Positions 1-7,339 of a DNA stretch of 59,498 nucleotides are shown piece after piece. The DNA comes from Selenomonas sp. (GTDB lineage Bacteria; Bacillota_C; Negativicutes; Selenomonadales; Selenomonadaceae): assembly GCF_024699275.1 (NCBI RefSeq), contig NZ_JAILPX010000087.1, positions 1 through 59,498 on the forward strand, read 5' to 3'. The notes below the pieces were generated by a model that did no database searches, was not told the origin of the DNA, and saw only the letters and a list, made by a program, of their open reading frames with translations. Each line of letters starts with the position of its first letter. Positions within the stretch are counted from its first letter, which is position 1. The translations under genes and the position numbers were made by a program.

Positions 1-848
1 GCGTATTCCTTACCGTCAACAGTTACGCTTGTAATATAGTTTCCGCTTGAATCCATATATACGCCAACCGCACCTGCAGCGATCTCATAATCGTAAAAAG
101 TGGGATTGTCACTTGTTGCGGCAAGCATCGTAGCATGGGCGCCGCCACCAGAACCGCCAGTTGATACGAAGTAGTCAACACATCCCGGAAGATTGCCGAG
201 AAGGATGTTATATTTTACAAAACGTACTGCGTTCTTCTGATCAACAAGGCAGGACGGAGCGTCACCGGTATATGTTCCGTCCGATAGAGTGCTCTGCTTG
301 CCTCTGTTGCCACAGGCCACGTTAATGTAGCCTTCTGCCGCGTAGGTAGAGCCTGCCGTCTGGTTCTGCTGCTCGCTGTATCCGGCAGCTCCCGTATTTA
401 CAATTACGGGCGCAGTCTTTGCGGTATAAATCTGTCCGTTAGTGCTGGTTACAGATGCGTCATAATCGATGACGATCGTTCCATTCGCAGTGCCGCTTGT
501 GGCATCAGCCGATCCGTCCCCGTTTGTATCGATGCCCTTTACATAAGCTCCCGGCACGCAGACCGAAACACCCTGCTCATCCTCAATTTCGGGATTGGTG
601 ACCGCCGTGACGATGGAAAGCGTCCAGGCATCCGCATTGTCGCTGTATGTCCATTCAGCGTTCATGTTTGCCAGATTGAGGGCCTCCTCAATCGCAATCA
701 TTTCATCGGTTTTGTCGACGCTGCTAACGACTGTCTCGCCGCTTTCATCCGAGTCCGTTCCCGATGTCTCATTACCGGTAGAACAGGCACAAAGACTTGT
801 GACAAGAACAAGAGCCATCAGCATCGCTATAAGTTTGCGCTTTTTCAT
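1..848 (-). CDS. Lipoprotein, subtype B tannase/feruloyl-esterase-like alpha/beta hydrolase (3' end cut by window edge)
   Basis: About 282 residues are visible on the minus strand, starting from ATG at 848 behind a GGAGG site; the C-terminal part lies beyond position 1. The N-terminus is a lipoprotein signal peptide: MKKRK, a hydrophobic stretch, then a lipobox ending in LCAC with the acylated Cys near residue 22, followed by an acidic Ser/Thr-rich linker. The mature part carries a segment reading NTGAAGYSEQQ, a segment GYINVACGNRGKQ, and STGGSGGGAHA, in which the Ser of GGSGG is the likely nucleophile of a GxSxG-type elbow. These resemble secreted subtype B tannases and related carboxylesterases, so an exported ester hydrolase acting on plant phenolic esters is the likely role. 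The Asp and His of the triad would lie in the missing part. It lies near an integrated element and may be horizontally acquired. The family call is from memory of motifs; exact substrate unknown. Confidence 0.7.
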   Translation of the reverse strand, partial: MKKRKLIAMLMALVLVTSLCACSTGNETSGTDSDESGETVVSSVDKTDEMIAIEEALNLANMNAEWTYSDNADAWTLSIVTAVTNPEIEDEQGVSVCVPGAYVKGIDTNGDGSADATSGTANGTIVIDYDASVTSTNGQIYTAKTAPVIVNTGAAGYSEQQNQTAGSTYAAEGYINVACGNRGKQSTLSDGTYTGDAPSCLVDQKNAVRFVKYNILLGNLPGCVDYFVSTGGSGGGAHATMLAATSDNPTFYDYEIAAGAVGVYMDSSGNYITSVTVDGKEY

Positions 849-994
849 AGAATTACCTCCTGCTTTTTTATAATCAAGACTTTGGGTTATTACCAACCAA
901 TTAAATCATCGCATATTTACCTTAATCAAACCTTAAATTGCATGAACTTAATATACTCTTAAACTGGAAAATAATATGTATTCTAACATGATTC

Positions 995-1023
995 TTGACA
1001 AAAGCAACGGGATTACGTATAGT
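995..1023 (+). promoter_or_regulatory. Consensus sigma-A promoter without an evident gene
   Basis: TTGACA at 995-1000 and TATAGT at 1018-1023 are separated by exactly 17 bases. A start near 1030 would put the hairpin 1027-1066 at the 5' end of the transcript. No protein gene follows on this strand until 3125. Confidence 0.6.
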
Positions 1024-1026
1024 CAA

Positions 1027-1066
1027 AACAAGCTGAACAATGGATTTTGCCATTATCTAGCTTGTT
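1027..1066 (+). other. Nested hairpin just downstream of the promoter
   Basis: AACAAGCT (1027-1034) pairs with AGCTTGTT (1059-1066). Inside it AATGG (1039-1043) pairs with CCATT (1050-1054) around a 6-base loop. There is no following T-run, so it does not look like a terminator. Confidence 0.55.
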
Positions 1067-1632
1067 AATTATCTTGGGATATCTCATTTACAGAAAAACT
1101 TTCACACACTCTCTACCAAAGAATACTACCAAAGGAAAGTAAGGAACTACATTACTCGGTAAAATGCACCCCGGGTGCAAAAGGCGAAGCCTTTCTATTG
1201 CTGAGGATATCTTTACTGCTATGATGTTTTGCGGTGGCTGGGGCAATGTTTCATCAATGAACCCACTTCATTGTATGCCATTACTAACCACTATATTCTA
1301 TCGGTCATACAAAGTGTTTCCTCCGAACGCGGGGGAGATATACCGTAAACAATCCTTGTCTGTGTTGGTTAGGCACGGTTAACGCCATTGTGAAACGATG
1401 CAGGGGGAAACATTGTAAAATCAATCTCTTACCGTGTGTAAAGATAACGCCAACCAAGGATAACTATGACGCTGCCCGCTTGGGGACACCTTCGGTGTAT
1501 TGTTGCCTTTCGGCAAGTATCTGCCCATTGAGCAACACCTTGATTCACGGTAAAGCAATGTGCTACCATAACCGGATAGGCACGGAATGACAATGTATAA
1601 CCATAGTAGGCCCTTTATATATAGGGATAAGA

Positions 1633-1715
1633 ATAGGGTAAAAATAGCCGTCAGCCCTTATATATCAAGGCTTCTTCTGTTGTACCCGAAACGACACATA
1701 CTATTTTTACCCTAT
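1633..1715. repeat. 15-bp perfect inverted repeat at the 3' side of the rep-like gene
   Basis: ATAGGGTAAAAATAG (1633-1647) is the exact reverse complement of 1701-1715. The spacer holds CCCTTATATAT, and a related CCCTTTATATATAGGG lies just left of the repeat. The motif recurs as the palindrome GCCCTTATAAGGGC near 2262-2275, in front of the rep-like gene. This could be an iteron or binding-site arrangement for the rep-like protein, or a transcript-end structure for it. Confidence 0.5.
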
Positions 1716-1724
1716 ACAACCCTT

Positions 1725-2174
1725 TTATGAAATTTTTTTGAATATATCTTGGCTCACTTTGTATATTCCTCTGCGTTCCTTAATGAACACACCTCGGTCA
1801 ACTAGTTCTTTGATAGCTCTTTGCCCTGTCCGTTGCCCTTCAATGCCAGCTAAATGGGCTATGGCAGCGGTGTTCATTGTCCTCCCGTTGCTGAATCTAA
1901 TAAGTTTTTCGGTAGGGTGAACGTGTTCCCTTGTCAGAACTGTATTACATACCTGCAATGCGTTGTCGGATAGCCCTGGGGGTAAATGATAATATAGCGG
2001 TGAATTGTCTCGGCGATACTTCATGGCGGTTATTTGCTTATTTACAGTCTTGCTGTTTTCTTCCCACGGAATACCCTCAGAGTCTATAAATTCTACTATC
2101 GGTAGCCCGTCCTTGTTAAACGCTCTGTATATCCTGCGTTGTTCTTCCTCTTTTCCGAATAGCCTTTTGCTCAA
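1725..2174 (-). CDS. Replication-initiator-like / winged-helix protein of the integrated element
   Basis: Hypothetical protein of 149 residues from TTG at 2174, which has an AGGGAAG site five bases upstream. The first half is charged (KRLFGKEEEQRR); the second half (about residues 75-149) has the pattern of a winged helix ending in a helix-turn-helix region (TAAIAHLAGIEGQRTGQRAIKELVDRG) and a beta-wing (GVFIKERRGIYKVS). This architecture is common in plasmid and phage replication proteins, but I do not recognise the family firmly. An in-frame extension of 23-24 codons (KARAVKRGKWLWKNHR) reaches a stronger GGAGG site at 2253-2257, but only ATC or ATA codons stand at the right distance, so the true start is uncertain. 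It follows the rha-like gene on the same strand and probably shares its promoter. Confidence 0.45.
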   Translation of the reverse strand: MSKRLFGKEEEQRRIYRAFNKDGLPIVEFIDSEGIPWEENSKTVNKQITAMKYRRDNSPLYYHLPPGLSDNALQVCNTVLTREHVHPTEKLIRFSNGRTMNTAAIAHLAGIEGQRTGQRAIKELVDRGVFIKERRGIYKVSQDIFKKIS

Positions 2175-2261
2175 AAAAACTTCCCTGTGGTTTTTCCAAA
2201 GCCATTTCCCACGCTTGACGGCGCGGGCTTTTTCTGTATTTATGATTTATTACCTCCTCTT

Positions 2262-2275
2262 GCCCTTATAAGGGC
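2262..2275. repeat. 14-bp perfect palindrome GCCCTTATAAGGGC
   Basis: Self-complementary sequence directly upstream of the ribosome-binding region of the rep-like gene. It shares the CCCTTATA core with two sites near 1612 and 1655, suggesting a DNA-binding site of the element. Confidence 0.45.
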
Positions 2276-2406
2276 GTTTACCTCATTATCCTATACGTTG
2301 TATACCCTTAGGTCTAAAACGTGTTTAAGGCCAATTCTGGGCGTATGTTTTCTTTTGGAATACCAAAGTCCCCACCAACGGGGGGAGCCGGAGAAACACT
2401 TACGGC

Positions 2407-2847
2407 TTATGCAAATCTAGTTTTTGGCTCCAATTCCTTAACTTCGGTAGCCAAAGCAATACGATGTTCTTCTTCCTTAATCCATGCCTTTGCTCTTTCA
2501 ATGGGATCAGCAATCATATATCTATCAGCAGGAGCAAGACTCTTTAACTGCTCCTCCATGGAATCAAAAGCCTCAATGTATTTCAGCTTCCATTCCAAGG
2601 CTTTCTTTCCGGTAAAGCCCATGACCAACGGGGCACAGCCATCACGGTTCATAAGGTATTCTGGGTACTGTTTGCCACGGTTTTCATAGCTATGCTCATG
2701 GAAAAATCTCGCTGCACAATTTTGTGCAGCCAAAATTTCCCTTATGGAGTCAAGAACGTGCTTATGTGCCTTACCAAAGTGCTCCGCAACATCACGGCTG
2801 CTTACTACGATTTCATTGTTTACTACTGATACCAATTCATTTTCCAT
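2407..2847 (-). CDS. Phage regulatory protein, Rha family (short form)
   Basis: This 146-residue protein starts at ATG 2847 behind CGGAGGTAAC. Residues about 8-95 match the Rha (pRha) domain seen in phage and prophage regulators: SSRDVAEHFGKAHKHVLDSIR, then EYLMNRDGCAPLVMGFTGKKALEWKLKYIEAFDSME. Rha-type proteins usually carry a further C-terminal part after this domain; here the protein ends soon after KELEPKTRFA, so it is either a natural short form or truncated. It is transcribed away from the XRE repressor, from the perfect minus-strand promoter at 3030-3058. The divergent arrangement with a repressor is typical of phage-like control regions. Confidence 0.75.
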   Translation of the reverse strand: MENELVSVVNNEIVVSSRDVAEHFGKAHKHVLDSIREILAAQNCAARFFHEHSYENRGKQYPEYLMNRDGCAPLVMGFTGKKALEWKLKYIEAFDSMEEQLKSLAPADRYMIADPIERAKAWIKEEEHRIALATEVKELEPKTRFA

Positions 2848-3029
2848 TGTCGTTACCTCCGAATGATATTATTAAACATTATGTATTATTATGTGGTTTT
2901 ACCATGGAGCAACAGGGCTCTGCAACATCCTTTCGGGGGAATCCAAAGTCCTATTTTTCAAAAGCATCTCTCCTTATTAAACTAATTGTTTATAAACTGT
3001 GAGTCTATAAAGTTTTACTTGATGGAGCT

Positions 3030-3058
3030 ATTATAGAATGCTATGTGTAAACTGTCAA
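3030..3058 (-). promoter_or_regulatory. Perfect sigma-A promoter for rha and the rep-like gene
   Basis: Read on the minus strand: TTGACA (3058-3053), 17 bases, TATAAT (3035-3030). Both hexamers match consensus. The motif TAAACTGT overlaps the -35 region (3048-3055) and recurs about 55 bases away near 2995, inside the future transcript. These are candidate operator half-sites for the divergently encoded XRE repressor. Confidence 0.7.
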
Positions 3059-3076
3059 GCATAACTTTTATTTTTA

Positions 3077-3105
3077 TTGATTATAAAGACATACTGGTAT
3101 ATAAT
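3077..3105 (+). promoter_or_regulatory. Promoter of the XRE repressor gene
   Basis: TTGATT (3077-3082), 17-base spacer, TATAAT (3100-3105). The predicted transcript start falls about at the ribosome site GAGGAGG (3111-3117), so the leader would be very short. It is back to back with the minus-strand promoter at 3030-3058. Confidence 0.6.
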
Positions 3106-3124
3106 CGAACGAGGAGGTGCTATC

Positions 3125-3670
3125 ATGCGATTCAATGAAACGCTAAAGGAACTGCGGGAGGAGCGCGGTATCAGCCGTCAAGAAATGGCTACATACCTAG
3201 GCATTTCCCTGCAAGCCTATTCCAACTATGAAAAGGAATCGGAACCACGTTATGCGACCCTTGAAAAAATCGCCGACAAGTTCAACGTATCCATTGACCG
3301 ATTGATGGGGTACAAGCCTAAGGTGCTGAAAGGCTGCTTGAACCAGTTTTATAAGTATTTCGACTATGGTTCATATGTTAAGCCCGATGCCGAAGAAAAG
3401 GGCTATGTAGAAGTATATCTGAACTTAGACTACACCGCGGGACGGCTTAGTATGCCAGCGCAAACATTCATAGATATTTGTGTACAGGCAGAACGCGAAA
3501 AAGGACAGTTTGCCCACGCTTTTATCAATCGATTCTTTTGGGAATACGGCATAGCTATGGGGATAAAGCATAAGGCTGACATGGCTTCGTTGCACGAAGT
3601 TGTAGACATCGAAGAACCGGTTGACACATCAGACCCCAATGACTTTTCAGCGTTTGGGATTGAATTATAA
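3125..3670 (+). CDS. XRE-family HTH repressor of the integrated element
   Basis: The chosen start, ATG 3125, lies eight bases after GAGGAGG and gives 181 residues; an upstream in-frame start would sit inside the promoter. Residues 1-60 form a Cro/C1-type helix-turn-helix (LKELREERGISRQEMATYLGISLQAYSNYE, then a dimer-type helix ending SIDRLMGYKP). The remaining about 120 residues are not recognised and end in an acidic tail. It is probably the repressor that controls the divergent rha/rep transcript and perhaps the integrase. The integrase follows 50 bases downstream on the same strand, so the two may be co-transcribed. Confidence 0.8.
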   Translation: MRFNETLKELREERGISRQEMATYLGISLQAYSNYEKESEPRYATLEKIADKFNVSIDRLMGYKPKVLKGCLNQFYKYFDYGSYVKPDAEEKGYVEVYLNLDYTAGRLSMPAQTFIDICVQAEREKGQFAHAFINRFFWEYGIAMGIKHKADMASLHEVVDIEEPVDTSDPNDFSAFGIEL

Positions 3671-3720
3671 TAACAGGTGTATAGAACTCAGTCCCTTACC
3701 AGAGAAGGAAAGGGATTATC

Positions 3721-4836
3721 ATGCAAACAGATTACAGATACATTTTCTACCGAGAAAGTAAAAAGTTATATACGGTAAAGATGCAGGTAAATGGAAGGAC
3801 AGAGCAAAAAGCCTTTGCCAGCCTAAACTCTGCCATCAGTTACCGCAATATGCTATTGGTTAAGAGGACGCGGGGGAGAGTAACCGAACAATTCGATGAA
3901 GTACCGCGGCTTAACAAAGCCGTTGAAATCTTTGTAGAACGGCGATACAAGGACAAGGTAAAATCCTCTACACTTTATAACTTCCAAACTTTTGCACGGA
4001 AAATAGGCGGTATACTGGGGAATGTCCAGTTAGACCACATAGACCATCAGCTATGGCAAGATGTTTTATTGTCGGTACAGGAACGTGACCACATCAGTAA
4101 AAACCATATGAGGGCGGGGATTCGTTGGTTTCGTACTCTGTATGCCTACTTTGTAGAGCAGGAGGCAATAAAGGAAAATCCCCTGCTATACCACTTTGAT
4201 TTACACAAAACCCCCATAAACAAGCGCAGGGCGTTTACGGAGGCAGAGAAAAAGAAATTCCTTTCGGCTGCTATGAGCTATTCACCGAAATGGTACTTCC
4301 TGTTTTTCATGTATTTTCAAACCGGTTGCAGGCGTGGCGAACTCGTTGCCCTAAAATGGGAGGACGTTGATTTCCTCAACCAAAGGATAAGCATTAACAA
4401 AGCCATATGCCGGGGCAAGGATAACGGCCTATACTCCGAATTTGTGGGGACAACGAAAACAGCAGAGAGTGTCCGGTTGATTCCTATATCGGATAAGGCT
4501 ATGAAGGTACTAAAGGCAAACTATGATAAATATAAGCCCCTGCCGTGTTCCTATGTATTCAAACCCCGCCGTTACTCAAAGTTGCCGTGGGTGTCTTTAT
4601 CCAGTGTCAACAATGCGTTTTCCATTATTCGCCGGTTAGCGGACATTGACAAGAAATTGACCCTGCATTGTATACGCCATACCTTTGCCACAGAACTAAT
4701 CGCGGGTGGCGTAGATATACCAACGGCACAAAGATTAGGCGGTTGGAGCACTCCAAAGACTTTATTATATGTCTATGCCCATAGTACCGATGAAGCCGCC
4801 ACCAAGGCCATGCAGAGGGTTATTTTTTCGAGTTGA
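3721..4836 (+). CDS. int: Tyrosine-type site-specific integrase
   Basis: This protein has 371 residues and starts at ATG 3721 behind AAGGAAAGGG. Layout: an N-terminal AP2-like or arm-binding part (residues 1-60), a SAM-like core-binding domain (about 60-165), and a C-terminal catalytic domain. Catalytic residues visible: Arg in TGCRRGELVALKW, HxxR in HCIRHTFATEL, and a Tyr in the segment TLLYVYAHSTDEA. Length and layout are those of prophage and ICE integrases of Firmicutes. It catalyses excision and integration of the element and lies about 170 bases from the tRNA-Arg-like gene, the natural attachment target. No excisionase is evident. The other attachment junction was not found in the window, so the element may extend left past position 1 or be decayed. 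Confidence 0.9.
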   Translation: MQTDYRYIFYRESKKLYTVKMQVNGRTEQKAFASLNSAISYRNMLLVKRTRGRVTEQFDEVPRLNKAVEIFVERRYKDKVKSSTLYNFQTFARKIGGILGNVQLDHIDHQLWQDVLLSVQERDHISKNHMRAGIRWFRTLYAYFVEQEAIKENPLLYHFDLHKTPINKRRAFTEAEKKKFLSAAMSYSPKWYFLFFMYFQTGCRRGELVALKWEDVDFLNQRISINKAICRGKDNGLYSEFVGTTKTAESVRLIPISDKAMKVLKANYDKYKPLPCSYVFKPRRYSKLPWVSLSSVNNAFSIIRRLADIDKKLTLHCIRHTFATELIAGGVDIPTAQRLGGWSTPKTLLYVYAHSTDEAATKAMQRVIFSS

Positions 4837-5002
4837 CCAAGAGTTGACCTTGCGGGGGATGATAGTTCTCACGGTGAAAAAACATTGCTATCCATAGAAT
4901 AGCTTTATGAAAGCCGACCAATGTCAATAAAATTCAATCAAGGTTGCCCATTTTGTTTGACATAAGGCAATGAACCATGTATAACAGTGTTTTTCGTGGT
5001 TC
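4837..5002. other. Junction between integrase and tRNA-Arg with a tRNA promoter
   Basis: A non-coding stretch containing the promoter TTGACA (4957-4962), 17 bases, TATAAC (4980-4985), placed 17 bases before the tRNA 5' end. One element attachment junction is expected here or inside the tRNA. I found no direct copy of the tRNA segment elsewhere in the window. Confidence 0.6.
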
Positions 5003-5077
5003 GGGTGGGTAGTCCAGTGGATAGGACGTTAGCCTCCGGAGCTGAAAGCGGCAGTTCGACTCTGCCCGAGCGCACCA
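5003..5077 (+). tRNA. tRNA-Arg (anticodon CCG) with a mismatched 5' acceptor strand
   Basis: The D-arm (GTCC/GGAC), anticodon arm (TTAGC, loop CTCCGGA, GCTGA) and T-arm (GGCAG, TTCGACT, CTGCC) are all well formed, and the gene ends in CGAGCGC-A-CCA. The anticodon CCG is at 5036-5038. The seven bases before the invariant T8-A9 are GGGTGGG, whereas the 3' strand requires GCGCTCG; about three of seven pairs are true mismatches. A good promoter precedes the gene and a strong terminator follows. The gene may have been altered at its 5' end by integration of the adjacent element, or may be a pseudo-tRNA. Confidence 0.75.
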
Positions 5078-5090
5078 TTACGAAGAAGCA

Positions 5091-5121
5091 TCCCTGCTGA
5101 AAATTCAGCAGGGATTTTTTT
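5091..5121 (+). terminator. Strong intrinsic terminator after tRNA-Arg
   Basis: TCCCTGCTGAA (5091-5101) pairs with TTCAGCAGGGA (5104-5114), followed by seven T. Confidence 0.9.
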
Positions 5122-5209
5122 ATAATGGTGCAGGATTTAAGATTGGATAGCGCGAAATAAAGATATAAATGATGATAATATCGCAATAAACTCGCAAGGA
5201 GGTTTTATT

Positions 5210-5590
5210 ATGGGGAAATTGCAGAAAATCCTTGTGCCTGTTGATGGCTCTGTTAATGGCTGCAAGGCTGTGGACGAGGCCATCTTCCTGGCGGAGAAAT
5301 GCAAGGCTGATTTGGATTTTGTCTACGTGTCCAGCAATATCAATAAGGATATCCCCAGCCATATCGTCTTTGACCGTATCTGGGAAAAAATACCTGAGGA
5401 TTTGCGGGCCGCCAAGCATGTGGAGACCGGCAGTATCCACAAGGCCATTATCCGCGTAGCAGCGCAGGAACACAGCGATATGATTGTGATGGGCAGCCGT
5501 GGTTTAGGTCTCTTTAAGGGGGCACTGATTGGCAGTGTAAGCCAGAAGGTGATTGAGGAATCACCCATTCCTGTCATGGTGATTAAATAG
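5210..5590 (+). CDS. Universal stress protein, UspA family
   Basis: This is a 126-residue single-domain protein starting at ATG behind AAGGAGG. It begins KILVPVDGSVNGCKAVDEA, the typical Usp start with the Asp near the nucleotide pocket, and has the ATP-binding signature MGSRGLGLFKGALIGSVSQKVIEE near residues 92-113, then PVMVIK at the end. It is therefore probably an ATP-binding dimeric Usp of the cytoplasm; its specific role cannot be read from sequence. It is monocistronic: tRNA terminator upstream, hairpin downstream. Confidence 0.93.
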   Translation: MGKLQKILVPVDGSVNGCKAVDEAIFLAEKCKADLDFVYVSSNINKDIPSHIVFDRIWEKIPEDLRAAKHVETGSIHKAIIRVAAQEHSDMIVMGSRGLGLFKGALIGSVSQKVIEESPIPVMVIK

Positions 5591-5596
5591 ACATGG

Positions 5597-5632
5597 ATAA
5601 CAGGCAGTTTCTTTAGGGGAACTGTCTGTTAT
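5597..5632 (+). terminator. Hairpin after the usp gene
   Basis: ATAACAGGCAGTT (5597-5609) pairs with AACTGTCTGTTAT (5620-5632) with one wobble. The T-rich tail is weak (TGTGT), so termination may be partial. Confidence 0.55.
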
Positions 5633-5677
5633 TGTGTATAAATTCAGGGCAACAGCCCTCAAGGGAGGATTTTGTCA

Positions 5678-6667
5678 ATGAAGAAACTGATCAATGGTGT
5701 GGAGTCTGTCGAGGAACAGATGATTCTCGGTTTGGTGAAATCGGCTCCGGACAAGCTGCGTAAGCTGGATGAAGGCAATGTGGTGGTTCGTGCTCGGAAG
5801 AAAGAAGGCAAAGTAGCGCTGGTCAGCGGTGGCGGCAGCGGCCATGAGCCGGCTCATGGTGGTTTTGTGGGCAAAGGCATGCTGGATGCGGCAGTGGCAG
5901 GACCGGTATTCACCTCGCCTACGCCGGATAAGATTTTTGCTGGAATCCAGTCAGTAGCGACCGACAAGGGCGTGCTTTGTATTGTCAAAAATTATACTGG
6001 TGACGTGATGAATTTTGAAATGGCCATCGATATGGCAAAAGATGAGGATATCGAAGCGGATTATGTGGTGGTCAATGATGATGTGGCGGTAAAGGACAGC
6101 CTTTATACGACAGGGCGCCGTGGTGTGGCTGGGACGGTCCTGGTGCACAAGATTGCTGGTGCTAAGGCTGAACAGGGAGCAAGTCTTGCAGAGGTTAAAG
6201 GGGTAGCGGAAAAGGTCATTGCCAATGTCCGTACCATGGGCATGGCCATTTCTCCTTGTACGGTACCGGCTGCAGGTAAACCAGGGTTTGAGCTGGCTGA
6301 TGATGAAGTGGAAATCGGCATTGGCATTCATGGTGAGCCGGGCACTACCCGGGAGAAGATCAGCACTGCTGATGAAACTGCAAAAAAATTGTTGGATAGG
6401 ATTTTGGCTGATATCGATTTTAAGGGCCAGGAAGTGGTGGTCATGGTCAATGGTATGGGGGCAACGCCGTTGATGGAACTCTATATCATCAATAATTTTG
6501 TGCAGGATTATCTGCAGAAACAGGGGATAAAGGTTTATGATACCATGGTGGGTAACTATATGACATCCATTGAAATGGCGGGCTTTTCCTTGACTCTGTT
6601 ACGCCTTGACGACGAAATGAAGGAACTGTATGATGCTGAAGCGGATACACCGGCTTTGAAACGCTAA
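5678..6667 (+). CDS. dhaK: PTS-dependent dihydroxyacetone kinase, substrate-binding subunit DhaK
   Basis: From ATG 5678 (GGGAGG nine bases upstream) the protein has 329 residues, normal for DhaK. Visible landmarks: GGGSGHEPAHGGFVGKGMLDAAVAG near residue 50, and GIGIHGEPGTTR near residue 215, whose His forms the hemiaminal bond to dihydroxyacetone. DhaK binds dihydroxyacetone and receives phosphate from ADP/ATP held by DhaL, making dihydroxyacetone phosphate for glycolysis in the cytoplasm. dhaL and dhaM follow on the same strand. No DhaR or DhaS regulator lies next to the operon. Confidence 0.96.
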   Translation: MKKLINGVESVEEQMILGLVKSAPDKLRKLDEGNVVVRARKKEGKVALVSGGGSGHEPAHGGFVGKGMLDAAVAGPVFTSPTPDKIFAGIQSVATDKGVLCIVKNYTGDVMNFEMAIDMAKDEDIEADYVVVNDDVAVKDSLYTTGRRGVAGTVLVHKIAGAKAEQGASLAEVKGVAEKVIANVRTMGMAISPCTVPAAGKPGFELADDEVEIGIGIHGEPGTTREKISTADETAKKLLDRILADIDFKGQEVVVMVNGMGATPLMELYIINNFVQDYLQKQGIKVYDTMVGNYMTSIEMAGFSLTLLRLDDEMKELYDAEADTPALKR

Positions 6668-6696
6668 AAAAACGCTAAGCAAAAGGGGAGACATTT

Positions 6697-7320
6697 ATGA
6701 TAGACACAGCAAAAGCAGCAGAAATCATCCGGGCTATTGCAACACGGATGGAGGCAGAAAAGGATTTTTTAACGCAACTGGACAATGAAATTGGCGATGG
6801 GGATCATGGCATCAATTTGGCCCGGGGCTTTAAGAGTGTTCTGGAGAAATTACCAGAGTTGGAGCAGGGCGATATTGGTGCCATGCTGAAGGGAGCCGGC
6901 ATGCAATTGGTTTCTAATGTAGGCGGTGCTTCAGGTCCTCTTTATGGTACAGCATTTATGAAGGCCGGAAATTCGCTAAAGGGGAAAAATGAAATTACAG
7001 CTGAAGAATTTGTAACGGCTATGGAGGCCGCCATTGGCGGCATCAAGATGCGGGGGAAGAGTGAAGAAGGCGAAAAGACCATGCTGGATGCCTTATGCCC
7101 TGCGTATAAAGCCCTGGCGGGGGCTGTGGAGAACGGTGCTGAACTAAAAGATGCGCTGGCCAAAGCAATTGCAGCAGCGACAGGTGGTGTGGAATACACC
7201 AAGACCATTATCGCTACGAAAGGACGGGCTAGTTATCTGGGCGAGCGCAGTATTGGACATCAGGATCCAGGAGCCACATCGTCCTTGTATATGTTGCAGG
7301 AAATAGAAAAATGTTTGTAA
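6697..7320 (+). CDS. dhaL: PTS-dependent dihydroxyacetone kinase, ADP-binding subunit DhaL
   Basis: This protein has 207 residues, the usual DhaL size. The metal and nucleotide pocket is visible as NEIGDGDHGINLARG near residue 30 (the Asp residues coordinate Mg) and the C-terminal loop LGERSIGHQDPGATSS. It holds ADP permanently as a cofactor, is rephosphorylated by DhaM, and passes the phosphate to the substrate on DhaK. It is the second gene of the dhaKLM operon, 29 bases after dhaK, with AAGGGGAG before its ATG. Confidence 0.96.
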   Translation: MIDTAKAAEIIRAIATRMEAEKDFLTQLDNEIGDGDHGINLARGFKSVLEKLPELEQGDIGAMLKGAGMQLVSNVGGASGPLYGTAFMKAGNSLKGKNEITAEEFVTAMEAAIGGIKMRGKSEEGEKTMLDALCPAYKALAGAVENGAELKDALAKAIAAATGGVEYTKTIIATKGRASYLGERSIGHQDPGATSSLYMLQEIEKCL

Positions 7321-7339
7321 GATATGTCTTCTCGGTGGG

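Larger units (their letters stand above)
849..1724. other. Long non-coding stretch with promoter and hairpins
   Basis: I see no convincing gene here. The left part is AT-rich and would hold the minus-strand promoter of the lipoprotein gene. A consensus plus-strand promoter lies at 995-1023 and is followed at once by a nested hairpin (1027-1066). Further right are several compact hairpins: GCACCCCGGGTGC near 1164, an AAAGGC/GCCTTT stem just after it, ACACC-TTC-GGTGT near 1490 and TTGCC-TTTC-GGCAA near 1505. The motif TAGGCACGG occurs near 1371 and again near 1578. The stretch ends in a long inverted repeat at 1633-1715. It could be a structured non-coding RNA, a replication or transfer origin of the neighbouring element, or a decayed end. 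Confidence 0.5.

Noticed and set aside
1164..1590. Short plus-strand open frames between 1164 and 1590
   Set aside because: No ribosome sites, no recognisable domains, and they run through strong hairpins; a structured non-coding region is more likely.
4999..5071. Alternative acceptor pairing GTTCGGG with CCCGAGC for the tRNA-Arg
   Set aside because: It would break the T-stem, leave six extra bases before the D-stem and misplace CCA, so the standard frame with a mismatched acceptor is the better reading.
4938..5186. Open frame of 82 codons on the minus strand over the tRNA-Arg gene
   Set aside because: It is the mirror of the tRNA and its terminator; such frames are a common artefact at tRNA genes.
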